This document shows positions 17,937 through 27,011 of a stretch of 64,000 bases of DNA, in pieces. Each line of letters opens with the position of its first letter. The first letter of the stretch is position 1. The position numbers and the translations under genes are program-made. The notes beneath the pieces were generated by a model. It worked only from the letters and a program-made list of their open reading frames with translations, was not told the DNA's origin and made no database searches. Where the stretch lies: the NCBI GenBank assembly GCA_023390555.1, contig JAEWCQ010000003.1:1-64000 (forward strand). The letters run 5' to 3'. Origin of the DNA: Bacillota bacterium (GTDB lineage: Bacteria; Bacillota; Clostridia; Lachnospirales; Lachnospiraceae).

Positions 17937-19427
17937 CTACCTTCTGTACACAGTCGCCATGGTCCGGATCCAGGCACGTCTTTCTTCACTCATCGTATCC
18001 CGTCCGATTCTCCACCGCCAGTTGTTTCCAACGGTAGACGGATGATTCATTCTGGCCTCATTTCCAAGCCTCAGAATATCCTGCATCTGCACTATTACAA
18101 CATCTGCAATACTGCTGTAAGCCAACCGGATAAATGCATCCGGTATTTGTTCTTTTGCGTCTATATTCATATATTCATACAGATAAGCCAGTTCGTATTC
18201 TGTCTTATCACGAAAATGTCCCACAATCGTCTCATTGTCATGTGTACCTGCATAAACAACCAGATTCGGCTCCGTATAGTTATGCGGAAGATGTTCATTT
18301 GCAGTATCGCCGTCAAATGCAAACATCAGTATCTTGATCCCTGGCCAGCCGATACGGCTCATCAGTTTTTTGGCTCCCGGGATTGCAATTCCTACGTTCT
18401 CTGCTATCACTTTGCAGGTCCCAAGCTCTGTCTCCATGGCATCCGTCAGCTTTTTGCCGGGTCCCTTGTTCCATCTGCCGCCCCTTGCACTCTCTTCCTC
18501 CGCCGGAATGCCGTAATATTTAACAATTCCAAGGAAATGGTCAATGCGTACCACATCAAAAAAATGTGCACTCACTTTCATCCGTTTTTTCCACCAGAAG
18601 AAATCCTCTTGCTCCATATTCTCCCAGTCATACAATGGATTGCCCCATTTCTGTCCTTCCTCTGAAAAACTGTCCGGCGGGCTGCCTGCCACATAGGCCA
18701 TGCTGCCATCACCTTCTATCTGGAAACGTTCCCGGTGTGCCCATACGTCCGCGCTGTCATACGCCACATACAGGGGGATATCACCCACAATTTGAATGCC
18801 TCGTGTATTCGCATACTGCTTCAGGCTGCTCCACTGTTCGAAAAACTCATACTGTGTAAATTTCCAAAATGTGATCTGCTTCTCCAGCTTCCCGCAGTAA
18901 GAAGCAAGAGCCTCTTCCTCACGGTTCCTAAGACCTGCTTCCCAGAATGCCCATCCTATGTTGCCAAGCTCTGTCTTAATTGCCATAAACTGTGCATAAT
19001 CTTCCAGCCAATCTCTATGTAGTGCAACAAACTCCAGGAAATCCGGTCTCTCAGGATTAAATCTCTCAAATGCGAGCTTGAGTACCTGAAACCGGTTCTC
19101 AAACAGATTCGCATAATCAATATCCTTATCATCGTTTCCCCATCTAAAGCTTTGAATCTCCTCTTTTGTCAACAATCCGTCTCTGACAAGGTTATCCAGA
19201 TCAATCAGATATGGATTTCCTGCAAACGCGGAAAGCGACTGATACGGGCTGTCTCCGAAGCTTGTTGGGCCAATTGGCAGTACCTGCCAGTATCTCTGTT
19301 TTAAATCCACCAGCAAATCCACAAAGCGCAATGCTGCATCGCCTAAAGTACCGATTCCATATGAAGATGGCAGGCTGGTAATCGCCATCAGAATTCCGGC
19401 TCCCCTCGTCAGCTCTTTCGCTTCCAA
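17937..19427 (-). CDS. malQ: 4-alpha-glucanotransferase (amylomaltase, GH77)
   Basis: This cytoplasmic enzyme transfers glucan chains between maltodextrins and releases glucose. The 496-residue length is standard. GH77 motifs are visible: GDIPLYVAYDSADVW, VRIDHFLGIVKYYGIP (nucleophile Asp), CKVIAENVG (acid Glu) and YAGTHDNETIVGHF (third acid). The start is a TTG at 19427, four bases after a GGGGGAAG site; a TTG here could limit translation. It is the first gene of the operon malQ-malE-malF-malG, with its own promoter, and is divergent from the LacI-type regulator. Confidence 0.96.
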   Translation of the reverse strand: MEAKELTRGAGILMAITSLPSSYGIGTLGDAALRFVDLLVDLKQRYWQVLPIGPTSFGDSPYQSLSAFAGNPYLIDLDNLVRDGLLTKEEIQSFRWGNDDKDIDYANLFENRFQVLKLAFERFNPERPDFLEFVALHRDWLEDYAQFMAIKTELGNIGWAFWEAGLRNREEEALASYCGKLEKQITFWKFTQYEFFEQWSSLKQYANTRGIQIVGDIPLYVAYDSADVWAHRERFQIEGDGSMAYVAGSPPDSFSEEGQKWGNPLYDWENMEQEDFFWWKKRMKVSAHFFDVVRIDHFLGIVKYYGIPAEEESARGGRWNKGPGKKLTDAMETELGTCKVIAENVGIAIPGAKKLMSRIGWPGIKILMFAFDGDTANEHLPHNYTEPNLVVYAGTHDNETIVGHFRDKTEYELAYLYEYMNIDAKEQIPDAFIRLAYSSIADVVIVQMQDILRLGNEARMNHPSTVGNNWRWRIGRDTMSEERRAWIRTMATVYRR

Positions 19428-19492
19428 TTTTCTTCCCCCACTTACTCTTTTTTTCTGTTCATGATTTTTCGTTAATTTTCGTATCTGTAGTT

Positions 19493-19521
19493 ATTTTATA
19501 TCTTTGCGGACGTTTTGTCAA
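19493..19521 (-). promoter_or_regulatory. Promoter of the mal operon with a possible LacI-type operator
   Basis: On the minus strand TTGACA (19521-19516) is followed after 17 bases by TAAAAT (19498-19493). The spacer contains AAAACGTCCGCAAA, an imperfect match to MalR-type operators (core AAACGT). The divergent regulator is the obvious candidate to bind here. The promoter call is firm; the operator is tentative. Confidence 0.65.
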
Positions 19522-19634
19522 TAAATCCGCTTGATTCCACATCATTTTTGCCACTTTATACGTATTTGAATCTTCATTTTTGTTAATAATTACAATCAAA
19601 ATTATTATATTTTTCGAAAATATTTTTCATTGTA

Positions 19635-19692
19635 TTGTAAATCCTTTTCTTTTTCTATATAATCCCAAATAGAGGAGTTTCTACCTCTATTT
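19635..19692 (+). promoter_or_regulatory. Promoter and 5' hairpin of the LacI-type regulator
   Basis: TTGTAA (19635-19640) and TATAAT (19658-19663) are 17 bases apart. Directly at the expected transcript start, AATAGAGG pairs with CCTCTATT (19669-19692), which would give the mRNA a 5' hairpin. The ribosome site CGGAGG follows before the ATG at 19762. Confidence 0.7.
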
Positions 19693-19761
19693 ATGCAAAA
19701 TCAATGCATTACGAATCCATGCAGAAAGCATGATTTATTTTCATACAAAACGGAGGAAATT

Positions 19762-20760
19762 ATGGTTACGATCAAAGATATTGCCAACAGACTTGGTATC
19801 TCTGTCAGTACGGTTTCCAAGGGTCTGAGCGGAGCAAGTGATATCAGTGAAGAACTTCGTCAGATGGTCCTTGATACGGCAGTCGAAATGGGATATCAGT
19901 CAAAAAAAATGAAAAAGGACGAACATAAAAAGATTGGTCTTTTTATTGAAAATATGGATTATGAAACCGCGAACCAGTTTGGTTATGAAATCATTCTCGG
20001 TTTTAAGCAGGCAGCTTTCCGTGACGGCTGGACCGTGACCGTCGTTCCTGTCACACCCGCTTTCCAGTTATCGGAGAAATATGATACCTATATGCTCAAA
20101 AACGGTTTTTCCGGCGGCTTTCTGGTCGGTTTTGCCCTGCACGATGAATGGATGCGGCAATTGAACTATACCTCTATACCAACCGTCCTTTTTGATAATT
20201 ATATCAAAAAGAATCCACATGTATGCTATGTCGGAACAGATAACTTTGAGGGTATCGAGGTGGCCATTGATCATCTCTACCAGCTCGGTCATAAAAAAAT
20301 TGCTTTTTTAAATGGTTCTTTGTATTCAATGGTTACGGAACAGCGTCATCAGGCATATCTGGAAAATATGAAAGCCCACAATCTGCCCATCGATGAGAAC
20401 CTGATTGCGCACGGCTATTATGTGGCAGACACAGCCAAATATCACGTTCCGAATTTTCTCGCCGGCGGGGCGACTGCAATTTTATGCGGCAACGATCTGA
20501 TTGCTTCCGGTGTGATTACAGAATGTCATCTGCATGGATTTTCCGTTCCGGATGATATCAGTGTGATCGGTTTCGACGATCTGCCGATTTCCTCTTTTTT
20601 GGAACCGCCTCTTACCACCGTACGTCAGGACCGTATTGAACTGGGGAAATGCGGCTTTGCCTCACTGAACAATCTGATTCATCACGTATCGGTCAGTAAA
20701 ACGCTGCTTCGTCCGCAATTTATATCCAGAGCCTCAACAGCTCCCTGCAAGAAGCTTTGA
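19762..20760 (+). CDS. malR: LacI/MalR-family transcription regulator
   Basis: The 332-residue repressor starts at the ATG at 19762, just after CGGAGGAAAT; codons back to 19693 belong to the leader. The N-terminal helix-turn-helix is VTIKDIANRLGISVSTVSKGLSG, split across residues 2-24, and a periplasmic-binding-like effector domain follows (YVGTDNFEGIEVAIDHLYQLGH, GGATAILCGNDLIASG, ISVIGFDDLPISSFLEPPLTT). It is divergent from malQ, so it most likely controls the mal operon in response to maltose or a maltodextrin. A role for other operons cannot be excluded. Confidence 0.92.
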   Translation: MVTIKDIANRLGISVSTVSKGLSGASDISEELRQMVLDTAVEMGYQSKKMKKDEHKKIGLFIENMDYETANQFGYEIILGFKQAAFRDGWTVTVVPVTPAFQLSEKYDTYMLKNGFSGGFLVGFALHDEWMRQLNYTSIPTVLFDNYIKKNPHVCYVGTDNFEGIEVAIDHLYQLGHKKIAFLNGSLYSMVTEQRHQAYLENMKAHNLPIDENLIAHGYYVADTAKYHVPNFLAGGATAILCGNDLIASGVITECHLHGFSVPDDISVIGFDDLPISSFLEPPLTTVRQDRIELGKCGFASLNNLIHHVSVSKTLLRPQFISRASTAPCKKL

Positions 20761-20784
20761 GCAAAACTATCCAACTACCAAAAC

Positions 20785-20827
20785 AAAAGCTCTGTATCGG
20801 ATTACACTTCCCGATACAGAGTTTTTT
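20785..20827. terminator. Bidirectional terminator between the LacI regulator and hypA
   Basis: CTCTGTATCGG pairs with CCGATACAGAG, with As on one side and TTTTTT on the other. It serves the two converging genes. Confidence 0.88.
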
Positions 20828-20835
20828 CATCTGAC

Positions 20836-21177
20836 TCAATATACGACAATTTCCTTGATAAAGAACTCTCTTCCGCTCAGTAATTCAAAATCCTGATTTC
20901 CGCACGCCGGACAGACACCGTGGTTCTCCACCAAAGAATATACCTCACCGCAGCTTTTGCACTTTCCATTTCCAGGAATGATTTCGATCTCCAGTTCGGA
21001 ACCCTCCAGCAACGTCCCTTCCACTGCTGCCGGATAGATTTTTTTCATGTATTTGGGTATCATGGACGAAAGTTCTCCCACCTGCAGCACCAGCTTTTGA
21101 ATCTCCTGCACATCGTTTCCTTCCGCCACCTCTGTTACCTGCGCCACCACCTCGAGCAGCACTCCAAGTTCATGCAT
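20836..21177 (-). CDS. hypA: Hydrogenase maturation nickel metallochaperone HypA
   Basis: HypA hands nickel to hydrogenase precursors (or, in some bacteria, other nickel enzymes) together with HypB. The 113-residue protein starts MHELGVLLEVV, where Met1-His2 and Glu3 make the nickel site, at the ATG at 21177 five bases after GGAGG. A structural zinc site of two CxxC pairs is present (CKSCGEV and CPACGNQ, about residues 71-90). It is the last gene of the unit hypB-oxidoreductase-hypA. No hydrogenase structural gene or hypCDEF is nearby. Confidence 0.94.
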   Translation of the reverse strand: MHELGVLLEVVAQVTEVAEGNDVQEIQKLVLQVGELSSMIPKYMKKIYPAAVEGTLLEGSELEIEIIPGNGKCKSCGEVYSLVENHGVCPACGNQDFELLSGREFFIKEIVVY

Positions 21178-21223
21178 GTTTCCCTCCTTTCCGGCCAACT
21201 GCCTCTCTACTGTCTCTCAGTCG

Positions 21224-23962
21224 TCAATTTCTGCTGCCAAGTGTATCCTTTACCTTTGTAATCATGATTCTGCCCTGCCGTTTCACCATCTGTTTTACGA
21301 CCTGCGGTTTGATGGAAAGAAATTCAACACCTTCCCCATCATAGATCCGTTCCAGCCTTATAGCATCAAACTTGCACTTTGTGGTGCACTGTCCGCATCC
21401 CACACACATGTATGTATCAACAATCGTAGCCCCGCAGCCAAGGCAGCGTTCCGTCTCTTTTTTCAGCTGATCTTCGGTAAACGTTCCTCTGAAATCCCGG
21501 AAACTCTCTTTTGCTTTTGTTTCTGACCGAAGATCGGCAGGACGCTGGCGCGATGTATTATCGTAGTTTTCCAGAATCGCAGCCTCCTTATCCAGCTCTT
21601 TGTAGATACGGCGGTCACGTCCGTATACAAGGCTCTGTCCCGGCTGTACAAAGCGGTGAATGGAAATTGCCCCCTGTTTGCCTGCTGCAATTGCATCGAT
21701 AGCAAAGCGCGGCCCTGTATATACATCTCCGCCCGTAAAAATATCTTTTTCGGCAGTCTGATACGTGAATCCGTCTGCCTCTACGGTTCCATTATTTCGC
21801 AGCGCCACCTTTGAGCCGGTCAAAAGTTCTTTCCAAAGAATCGACTGTCCGACAGAAAGCAGTACATAATCTGCCTCAACGGTCCGGATCTCCGTTTCGT
21901 CATACTGCGGATGAAATCTTCCTTCTTCATCAAATACCGAAACGCATTTTTTGAATTCTATCGCTTTTACCCTGCCGTTTTCCGCAACAATCCGATGTGG
22001 ACCCCAGCCGTTGATGATCCGGATCTCTTCCTCTTCCGCCTCTGCTATTTCATCCGCGGCCGCAGGCATCTGTGCACGGCTCTCCAGGCAGAACTGTTCC
22101 ACGGAAGCCGCACCTGCGCGAACTGCCGTCCGAGAAACATCAATTGCTACATTTCCTCCGCCGACAACTACCACTTTTCCTTCAAAGCGCCTGCTGTTAT
22201 CTCGATTTACAGTACGCAGAAAGTCGATTCCGCTCATAACGCCCTCAGTATCTTCTCCTTCGATTCCGACCCTGCGGCCGCCCTGTGCTCCGATTGCAAG
22301 ATAAAACGCCCGATAACCCTGTTCCCGCAGTTGATCCAGTGTCACATCCTTCCCCACTTCCACTCCGGTTCGGAATGTAACGCCCATGGACTTGATCACT
22401 TCAATTTCCGCCTCTACCACATCTTTTTCCAATCGGAAAGAAGGGATTCCCATCAACAGCATACCTCCCGGCTTTTGTTCTTTTTCAAAAACAGTGACAC
22501 GATATCCGTCCAGCGCAAGATAATAGGCGCAGGATAATCCCGCCGGCCCGGCTCCGACAACAGCAATTTTCTTGTCACTGTAGTCGTGCCGCTTCGTCGG
22601 TACAATCCGGTTCCGCTCATCCAGTTCCTGCTGTGCTATATATTTCTTAATCTCGTCAATTGCGATTGGTTCATCCACATCACCACGGGTGCAGGCATCC
22701 TCACAGCGGCGGTTGCAGATGCGGCCGCAGACAGCCGGCAGCGGATTTTCATGCCGGATCAGCTCAAGAGCCTCCTGATATCTTCCCTGTGATGCAAGCT
22801 TGATATATCCCTGCACTGCGATATGAGCCGGACAGTTTGTTTTACACGGAGCAGTTCCGGATTCCACAACATCGTCACGGTTGATCCGATAATCCGGATT
22901 CCATTTATCCTCGGTCCATTTTCTGTCACGCGGCGTAACCGTTGTGGTGATATCCTCCACAATTTCTTTGGAAGAGCAGAGCTTCTGTCCAAGCTTCAGT
23001 GCATTCACCGGACAATTTTCCACGCATTGTCCGCATGCCACACATTTCTCCGGTGTCACGCTTGCCACATAATTCGACCGCACCATATCATTATTTTTAA
23101 ACATCTCCGCTGTACGAAGTGAAAGACATCCGCAGCCACAGCAATTGCAGATCGCGTGTGTCTTTCCGTTTCCGTCTACATTTGGAATCTGATGCATCAG
23201 ACCGTTTTCCTCTGCACGCCGGATGATTTCAAATGCTTCCTCTCTCGTAATCTGACGTCCTCTGCCGGTTTTAATATAATAATCTGCGGCATGCCCCATC
23301 TGGATGCACATGTCTTCTTTCAGATGTCCGCAGCCTTCTCCCATGATTTCCCGGTCGGTCCTGCAAGAGCAGTCCGTAACGGTAAAAATATCGTTCTCAT
23401 TCAGATACCTGGACACTTCTTCATAGGATGCCGCATGGCTGTTGCCATCAATTGCCGACTCAATCGGAATCACACGCATCAGGCCGATACCGACCGGAAA
23501 TACACCGGCACTTTTTGGCCCTCGCACACGTCCGTATGCTTCCATCGCATATCCGATAATTGGATATTTTTCACAGTTTTCCTTACTGTTTACGACAACT
23601 TCCATCGTTCCCGGAATCCATGTCTCTGCCCAGAACACATCTTCTTTTGTTTCTTTGTCTGTATTCCAGAATGCAACTCCATAGTATGCCAGCTTTTTTA
23701 ACTGCTCCTCCACATATGCAAAAGGACGATTCATCTCTTCTGCGATGTTCTGCGTGGTCTTCTTTTCATAGAGTCCGAGATGGCATCCAACTTCCGCCAT
23801 GTTGTCATCTACACCTGCTTCCAAAATCACATATTCCGGATCATCCCACTGATAAGAATCCTTTCCTTTTTTTCGTCCGAGATGATTCGCAAGTTTCAGC
23901 ACATTCTCATTATACCGGCACTGATACCAGTCCGGGAAAATCATTTTTGTTAAGTCTTTCAT
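21224..23962 (-). CDS. Multidomain iron-sulfur flavin oxidoreductase (GltD-like with ferredoxin domains)
   Basis: The 912-residue cytoplasmic protein has three parts. Residues 1-290 form an N-terminal region with an apparent winged-helix segment and clustered cysteines (DCSCRTDREIMGEGCGH and CNCCGCGC). Residues 305-330 are a ferredoxin motif (CVACGQCVENCPV). Residues 370-830 are a GltD/NfnB-like flavoprotein with cysteine motifs APCKTNCPAH and CGRICNRRCEDAC, FAD site VVGAGPAGLSCAYYLALDGY and NAD(P) site VVVVGGGNVAIDVSRTAVR. A final ferredoxin-like segment has CLGCGATIVDTYMCVGCGQC. It probably moves electrons between NAD(P)H and ferredoxin-like partners. It lies between hypB and hypA, suggesting a link with nickel enzyme metabolism; the true partner is unknown. 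Confidence 0.82.
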   Translation of the reverse strand: MKDLTKMIFPDWYQCRYNENVLKLANHLGRKKGKDSYQWDDPEYVILEAGVDDNMAEVGCHLGLYEKKTTQNIAEEMNRPFAYVEEQLKKLAYYGVAFWNTDKETKEDVFWAETWIPGTMEVVVNSKENCEKYPIIGYAMEAYGRVRGPKSAGVFPVGIGLMRVIPIESAIDGNSHAASYEEVSRYLNENDIFTVTDCSCRTDREIMGEGCGHLKEDMCIQMGHAADYYIKTGRGRQITREEAFEIIRRAEENGLMHQIPNVDGNGKTHAICNCCGCGCLSLRTAEMFKNNDMVRSNYVASVTPEKCVACGQCVENCPVNALKLGQKLCSSKEIVEDITTTVTPRDRKWTEDKWNPDYRINRDDVVESGTAPCKTNCPAHIAVQGYIKLASQGRYQEALELIRHENPLPAVCGRICNRRCEDACTRGDVDEPIAIDEIKKYIAQQELDERNRIVPTKRHDYSDKKIAVVGAGPAGLSCAYYLALDGYRVTVFEKEQKPGGMLLMGIPSFRLEKDVVEAEIEVIKSMGVTFRTGVEVGKDVTLDQLREQGYRAFYLAIGAQGGRRVGIEGEDTEGVMSGIDFLRTVNRDNSRRFEGKVVVVGGGNVAIDVSRTAVRAGAASVEQFCLESRAQMPAAADEIAEAEEEEIRIINGWGPHRIVAENGRVKAIEFKKCVSVFDEEGRFHPQYDETEIRTVEADYVLLSVGQSILWKELLTGSKVALRNNGTVEADGFTYQTAEKDIFTGGDVYTGPRFAIDAIAAGKQGAISIHRFVQPGQSLVYGRDRRIYKELDKEAAILENYDNTSRQRPADLRSETKAKESFRDFRGTFTEDQLKKETERCLGCGATIVDTYMCVGCGQCTTKCKFDAIRLERIYDGEGVEFLSIKPQVVKQMVKRQGRIMITKVKDTLGSRN

Positions 23963-24013
23963 CGATAGCCCTCCGCTGTTTCCCTTTTCGGGATCTTATT
24001 AGATACGTCTCAC

Positions 24014-24682
24014 TTATTGATTCCACATACGCGCTTCATTGCGGATCCAGTCTGCCCACTCCCGGATTCCCTCTCCTGTTTTTGCAGAGATCCGAATGAT
24101 AGCTGCATTTGGATTTAACTCCCGCACACGCTCTTCAAATGCTTCAAAATCAAATTCAAAGTATTCCAGTGTATCAATTTTATTGATCAGTACCACATCC
24201 ACGATAGAAAACATCAAAGGGTATTTCAGAGGTTTATCATCACCCTCCGGTACACTCAGAATCATGGCATTTTTTGATGCACCCGTATCAAATTCCGCCG
24301 GACAGACCAGATTGCCGACATTCTCCAGAATCACAAGATCCATATTTCCTGTTTCCAGACCTTCGAGTCCCTGTCTGGTCATTCCGGCATCCAGATGGCA
24401 CATCCCGCCGGTATGTAACTGGATTACCTTTGCTCCTGTTTCTGAAATGGTATGCGCATCCACATCGGAATCGATATCCGCTTCCATGATTCCGATCTGC
24501 AGCTCCTCCCGCAGTTCCCGGATCGTACGTACCAGTGTCGTCGTCTTACCGGATCCTGGAGAAGACATCAGATTCAGCAAAAACGTCTTATTCTTCCTAA
24601 GTTCGCCGCGAAGTGCATCCGCTTCCCGGTCATTATCTTCAAATACACTCTTTTTGATTTCAAGCACTCTGAATTTATCCAT
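24014..24682 (-). CDS. hypB: Hydrogenase nickel incorporation GTPase HypB
   Basis: HypB is a SIMIBI GTPase that works with HypA in nickel insertion. The 222-residue protein has the P-loop SSPGSGKTT (about residue 40), ADIDSDVDAHT, a Cys-His metal pair in GGMCHLDAGM, a further Cys in NLVCPAEFD, and the guanine specificity motif NKIDTLE. It lacks the histidine-rich N-terminus that stores nickel in some species. It is the first gene of the unit and has a promoter at 24754-24783. Confidence 0.95.
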   Translation of the reverse strand: MDKFRVLEIKKSVFEDNDREADALRGELRKNKTFLLNLMSSPGSGKTTTLVRTIRELREELQIGIMEADIDSDVDAHTISETGAKVIQLHTGGMCHLDAGMTRQGLEGLETGNMDLVILENVGNLVCPAEFDTGASKNAMILSVPEGDDKPLKYPLMFSIVDVVLINKIDTLEYFEFDFEAFEERVRELNPNAAIIRISAKTGEGIREWADWIRNEARMWNQ

Positions 24683-24753
24683 TTTTTACCCTCTTTCTCT
24701 CAATTGCATTTTCAAAAACGTGGTCATACCAGATAACCACATATCCTGTTTCC

Positions 24754-24783
24754 ATTTTAACACAGCGGAAAAATCAATGTCAA
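24754..24783 (-). promoter_or_regulatory. Promoter of the hypB operon
   Basis: On the minus strand TTGACA (24783-24778) and TAAAAT (24759-24754) are 18 bases apart, about 65 bases before the hypB ATG. Confidence 0.65.
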
Positions 24784-24858
24784 TTTCCCTGATAAATTCC
24801 ATTTTATTTTCTCTGTTTCTTCCAGTTCCGCCTCCCTTTTTTTGTATAAATTCACAGC

Positions 24859-24898
24859 AAAAAAGTCTGTGGTATGTACACGTACCACAGACTTTTTT
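24859..24898. terminator. Perfect palindromic hairpin in a divergent intergenic region
   Basis: AAAAAAGTCTGTGGTA is mirrored by TACCACAGACTTTTTT around an 8-base loop, giving a terminator that works in either direction. It lies between two genes that point away from each other (hypB minus, SPL-like plus), where no terminator is needed for known genes. The rest of 24899-25130 shows no gene or strong motif. Confidence 0.8.
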
Positions 24899-25143
24899 CC
24901 GCAAACAGAACTTTCTTTATCAGAGTCAGGGTTAAGCACCCTCACACTTTTTCCGAACCCGCTATTTCTATCAGACAATAAAATGTTTCAGACAAAAATC
25001 TCATTCTCATCCACCTATATAGATTTTGAAACAGTTATTAATAACATAATAAAATATACCCGGAAAAATTTCTTTACCCATGCTTTCTCAACGGAATATT
25101 TTTACGATTTCCGGTAAACCATAACCGTTAGGAGGTGAACGGC

Positions 25144-26145
25144 ATGAAGATGGACTTTGATGCGGTTTATTATGAGCCGGATGCACTTGATTATAAACTG
25201 GGACAGATGCTGCAGCATCAATACGAAGGCCTGCCATGGATACCGATTGAAAGTCACAATCGTATAGCCGAACTGACAGCCTCAGAAAATAAAGACTTTC
25301 CAAAGCTAAAAAAACATCTGATTGTGGGAATCAGAAAGACACATCGCTATGTGCCGAATCATAAGGTCTCCGACTGGCTGGTCCCTTACACATCCTCAGG
25401 CTGCAGGGCAATGTGCCTGTACTGCTATCTGGTATGCAATTACAATAAATGCGCCTATCTGCGCCTTTTTGTCAACCGTAAGCAAATGTTGGAGCGGCTT
25501 CTGAAAAAGGATGCCGCGGCTGCCGAGCCACAAACGTTTGAGATTGGGAGCAACAGTGACTTGCTGCTGGAAAACACCATAACGGATAATTTACCCTATA
25601 CCATTGAGCGTTTTGCCCGTGAAGGACGCGGAAAGCTGACATTCCCGACAAAATTTGATATGGTAACTCCGTTGCTTCATCTTGACCACCGTAAAAAGAC
25701 CATATTCCGTATGAGTGTGAATCCACAGGAAATCATAAGTCACATCGAACTGGGTACTTCCCCATTGTCTGCAAGAATCCGCGCATTAAATGAAATGGCG
25801 GAGGCGGGATATCCGGTGGGATTATTGATTGCACCTGTAATTCTGCTTCCGAACTGGAAGCAGCTGTACGGAGAACTGATCGATCAATTAGCGGAAGAGC
25901 TGAGTGACAAGGTTATTGAAACTGGTTTTATAGAAATAATTCTGCTGACATACAGCTTTGTACAAAATGCTATTAATACGGATGCTTTTCCAAACACCCT
26001 GCACTTTTTCAATCGTGAAATAATGACCGGACGCGGACGCGGCAAATACTGCTATCGAAACGAAGTCCGTGCAGAAGCCGAGTCCTTTTTACGAAAAGAG
26101 CTTTCCGAAAAGCTGGGAACTATGCCGATACTGTATATTTCATAA
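25144..26145 (+). CDS. Spore photoproduct lyase-like radical SAM protein
   Basis: The 333-residue protein aligns along its whole length with SplB, the radical SAM enzyme that repairs spore DNA photoproduct during germination. The start is the ATG at 25144, eight bases after AGGAGG. The 4Fe-4S motif CRAMCLYCYL (Cys87, Cys91, Cys94) is intact, including the tyrosines next to Cys94. The conserved hydrogen-donor cysteine of SplB (Cys141 in Bacillus subtilis, motif FEASCTSD) is replaced: here the segment is FEIGSNSD with Ser136 at that place. This comparison rests on my recall of the B. subtilis sequence. Either the enzyme uses another donor or it has a changed reaction. It stands alone between the hyp genes and a GNAT gene. 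Confidence 0.85.
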   Translation: MKMDFDAVYYEPDALDYKLGQMLQHQYEGLPWIPIESHNRIAELTASENKDFPKLKKHLIVGIRKTHRYVPNHKVSDWLVPYTSSGCRAMCLYCYLVCNYNKCAYLRLFVNRKQMLERLLKKDAAAAEPQTFEIGSNSDLLLENTITDNLPYTIERFAREGRGKLTFPTKFDMVTPLLHLDHRKKTIFRMSVNPQEIISHIELGTSPLSARIRALNEMAEAGYPVGLLIAPVILLPNWKQLYGELIDQLAEELSDKVIETGFIEIILLTYSFVQNAINTDAFPNTLHFFNREIMTGRGRGKYCYRNEVRAEAESFLRKELSEKLGTMPILYIS

Positions 26146-26206
26146 TATTCAAGCCTGTTCCTGCAAAGCGCAAAAGCGCAGAAAAGGCCTTCCTATTTTG
26201 GGCAAT

Positions 26207-26797
26207 TCACTTTAGCTGTTTTCTCATGACAAGGCCTTTTTCGCTCTCAGCAGACACAGAAAACCCATTTTTTTGATACAGTTCAAAATGACCGCCAAAA
26301 TCCGATGATTGATAACTGGATTCTTTATATGGATATGCTTCCACAAAGTCGAAGCCATCTCGTACCGCATCCTTACAAATGCGCTCCAATAGCAGCGTGG
26401 CTATTCCTTTTCGTTTCATCTCCGGTGCAATCATGAAACAAAATATGGACTTTACCCTTATGTTCATGTCAGATCCCTCCACAGGCACATAATCCATAAA
26501 TCTTCGCCAGCTCGCGCATTTTAAACAATCTGATTTTGTATTGGCATTGCACCATCCAACAATTTTATTGTCCTTATAAGCAAGATAGCCCTGGATGTTA
26601 TGGTTTCTGACATACTCATACGCATATTTTCTTCTTTCCCCTACGATTGAAAAATCTTTTCCCTCATAATCGTCGCTGCTCCAGCATACACAATAGCACT
26701 TATGTTCAGCTACATTGTCATCATGTGTTGTTACATCAAAAAAATGTACATAATCTTCTGCAAGGTCCGGTGTCAGCCTGCGTATTTCAACATTCAT
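26207..26797 (-). CDS. GNAT-family N-acetyltransferase
   Basis: The 196-residue protein starts at the ATG at 26797, four bases after GGAGGTGG; upstream codons belong to the leader. The acetyl-CoA fold is recognised from IFCFMIAPEMKRKGIATLLL (motif A with RKGIA) followed by VEAYPYKES, and a C-terminal YQKNGFSV strand-loop. A second feature is the cysteine pair CYCVCWSSDDYEG near residue 35. The substrate is unknown. It converges with the SPL-like gene and lies after the tRNA-Tyr/Leu operon. Confidence 0.85.
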   Translation of the reverse strand: MNVEIRRLTPDLAEDYVHFFDVTTHDDNVAEHKCYCVCWSSDDYEGKDFSIVGERRKYAYEYVRNHNIQGYLAYKDNKIVGWCNANTKSDCLKCASWRRFMDYVPVEGSDMNIRVKSIFCFMIAPEMKRKGIATLLLERICKDAVRDGFDFVEAYPYKESSYQSSDFGGHFELYQKNGFSVSAESEKGLVMRKQLK

Positions 26798-26842
26798 TCT
26801 CCCACCTCCATTTTTCATAGGACAAAGATCTTTTTTATAGAA

Positions 26843-26891
26843 TAAAAGAAGCTGCATCTTCATCGGTTTATTACCAACAAAAATGCAGCTT
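26843..26891 (-). terminator. Terminator of the Tyr-Leu tRNA operon
   Basis: On the minus strand AAGCTGCAT pairs with ATGCAGCTT around a 25-base loop, followed by CTTTTATT. It begins 10 bases after tRNA-Leu. Confidence 0.65.
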
Positions 26892-26900
26892 GCTGTTCGC

Positions 26901-26984
26901 TGCCGGCGACCGGAATCGAACCGGTACCGTATTGCTACGACAGGATTTTAAGTCCTGCGCGTCTGCCAGTTCCGCCACGCCGGC
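26901..26984 (-). tRNA. tRNA-Leu (anticodon TAA)
   Basis: The minus strand shows acceptor GCCGGCG/CGCCGGC, anticodon stem GCAGGA/TCCTGT around CTTAAAA, a long variable arm as expected for leucine, and T loop GGTTCGATTCC. Confidence 0.94.
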
Positions 26985-27011
26985 TTATCATGAGCCATGG
27001 CTCAAAGATAA

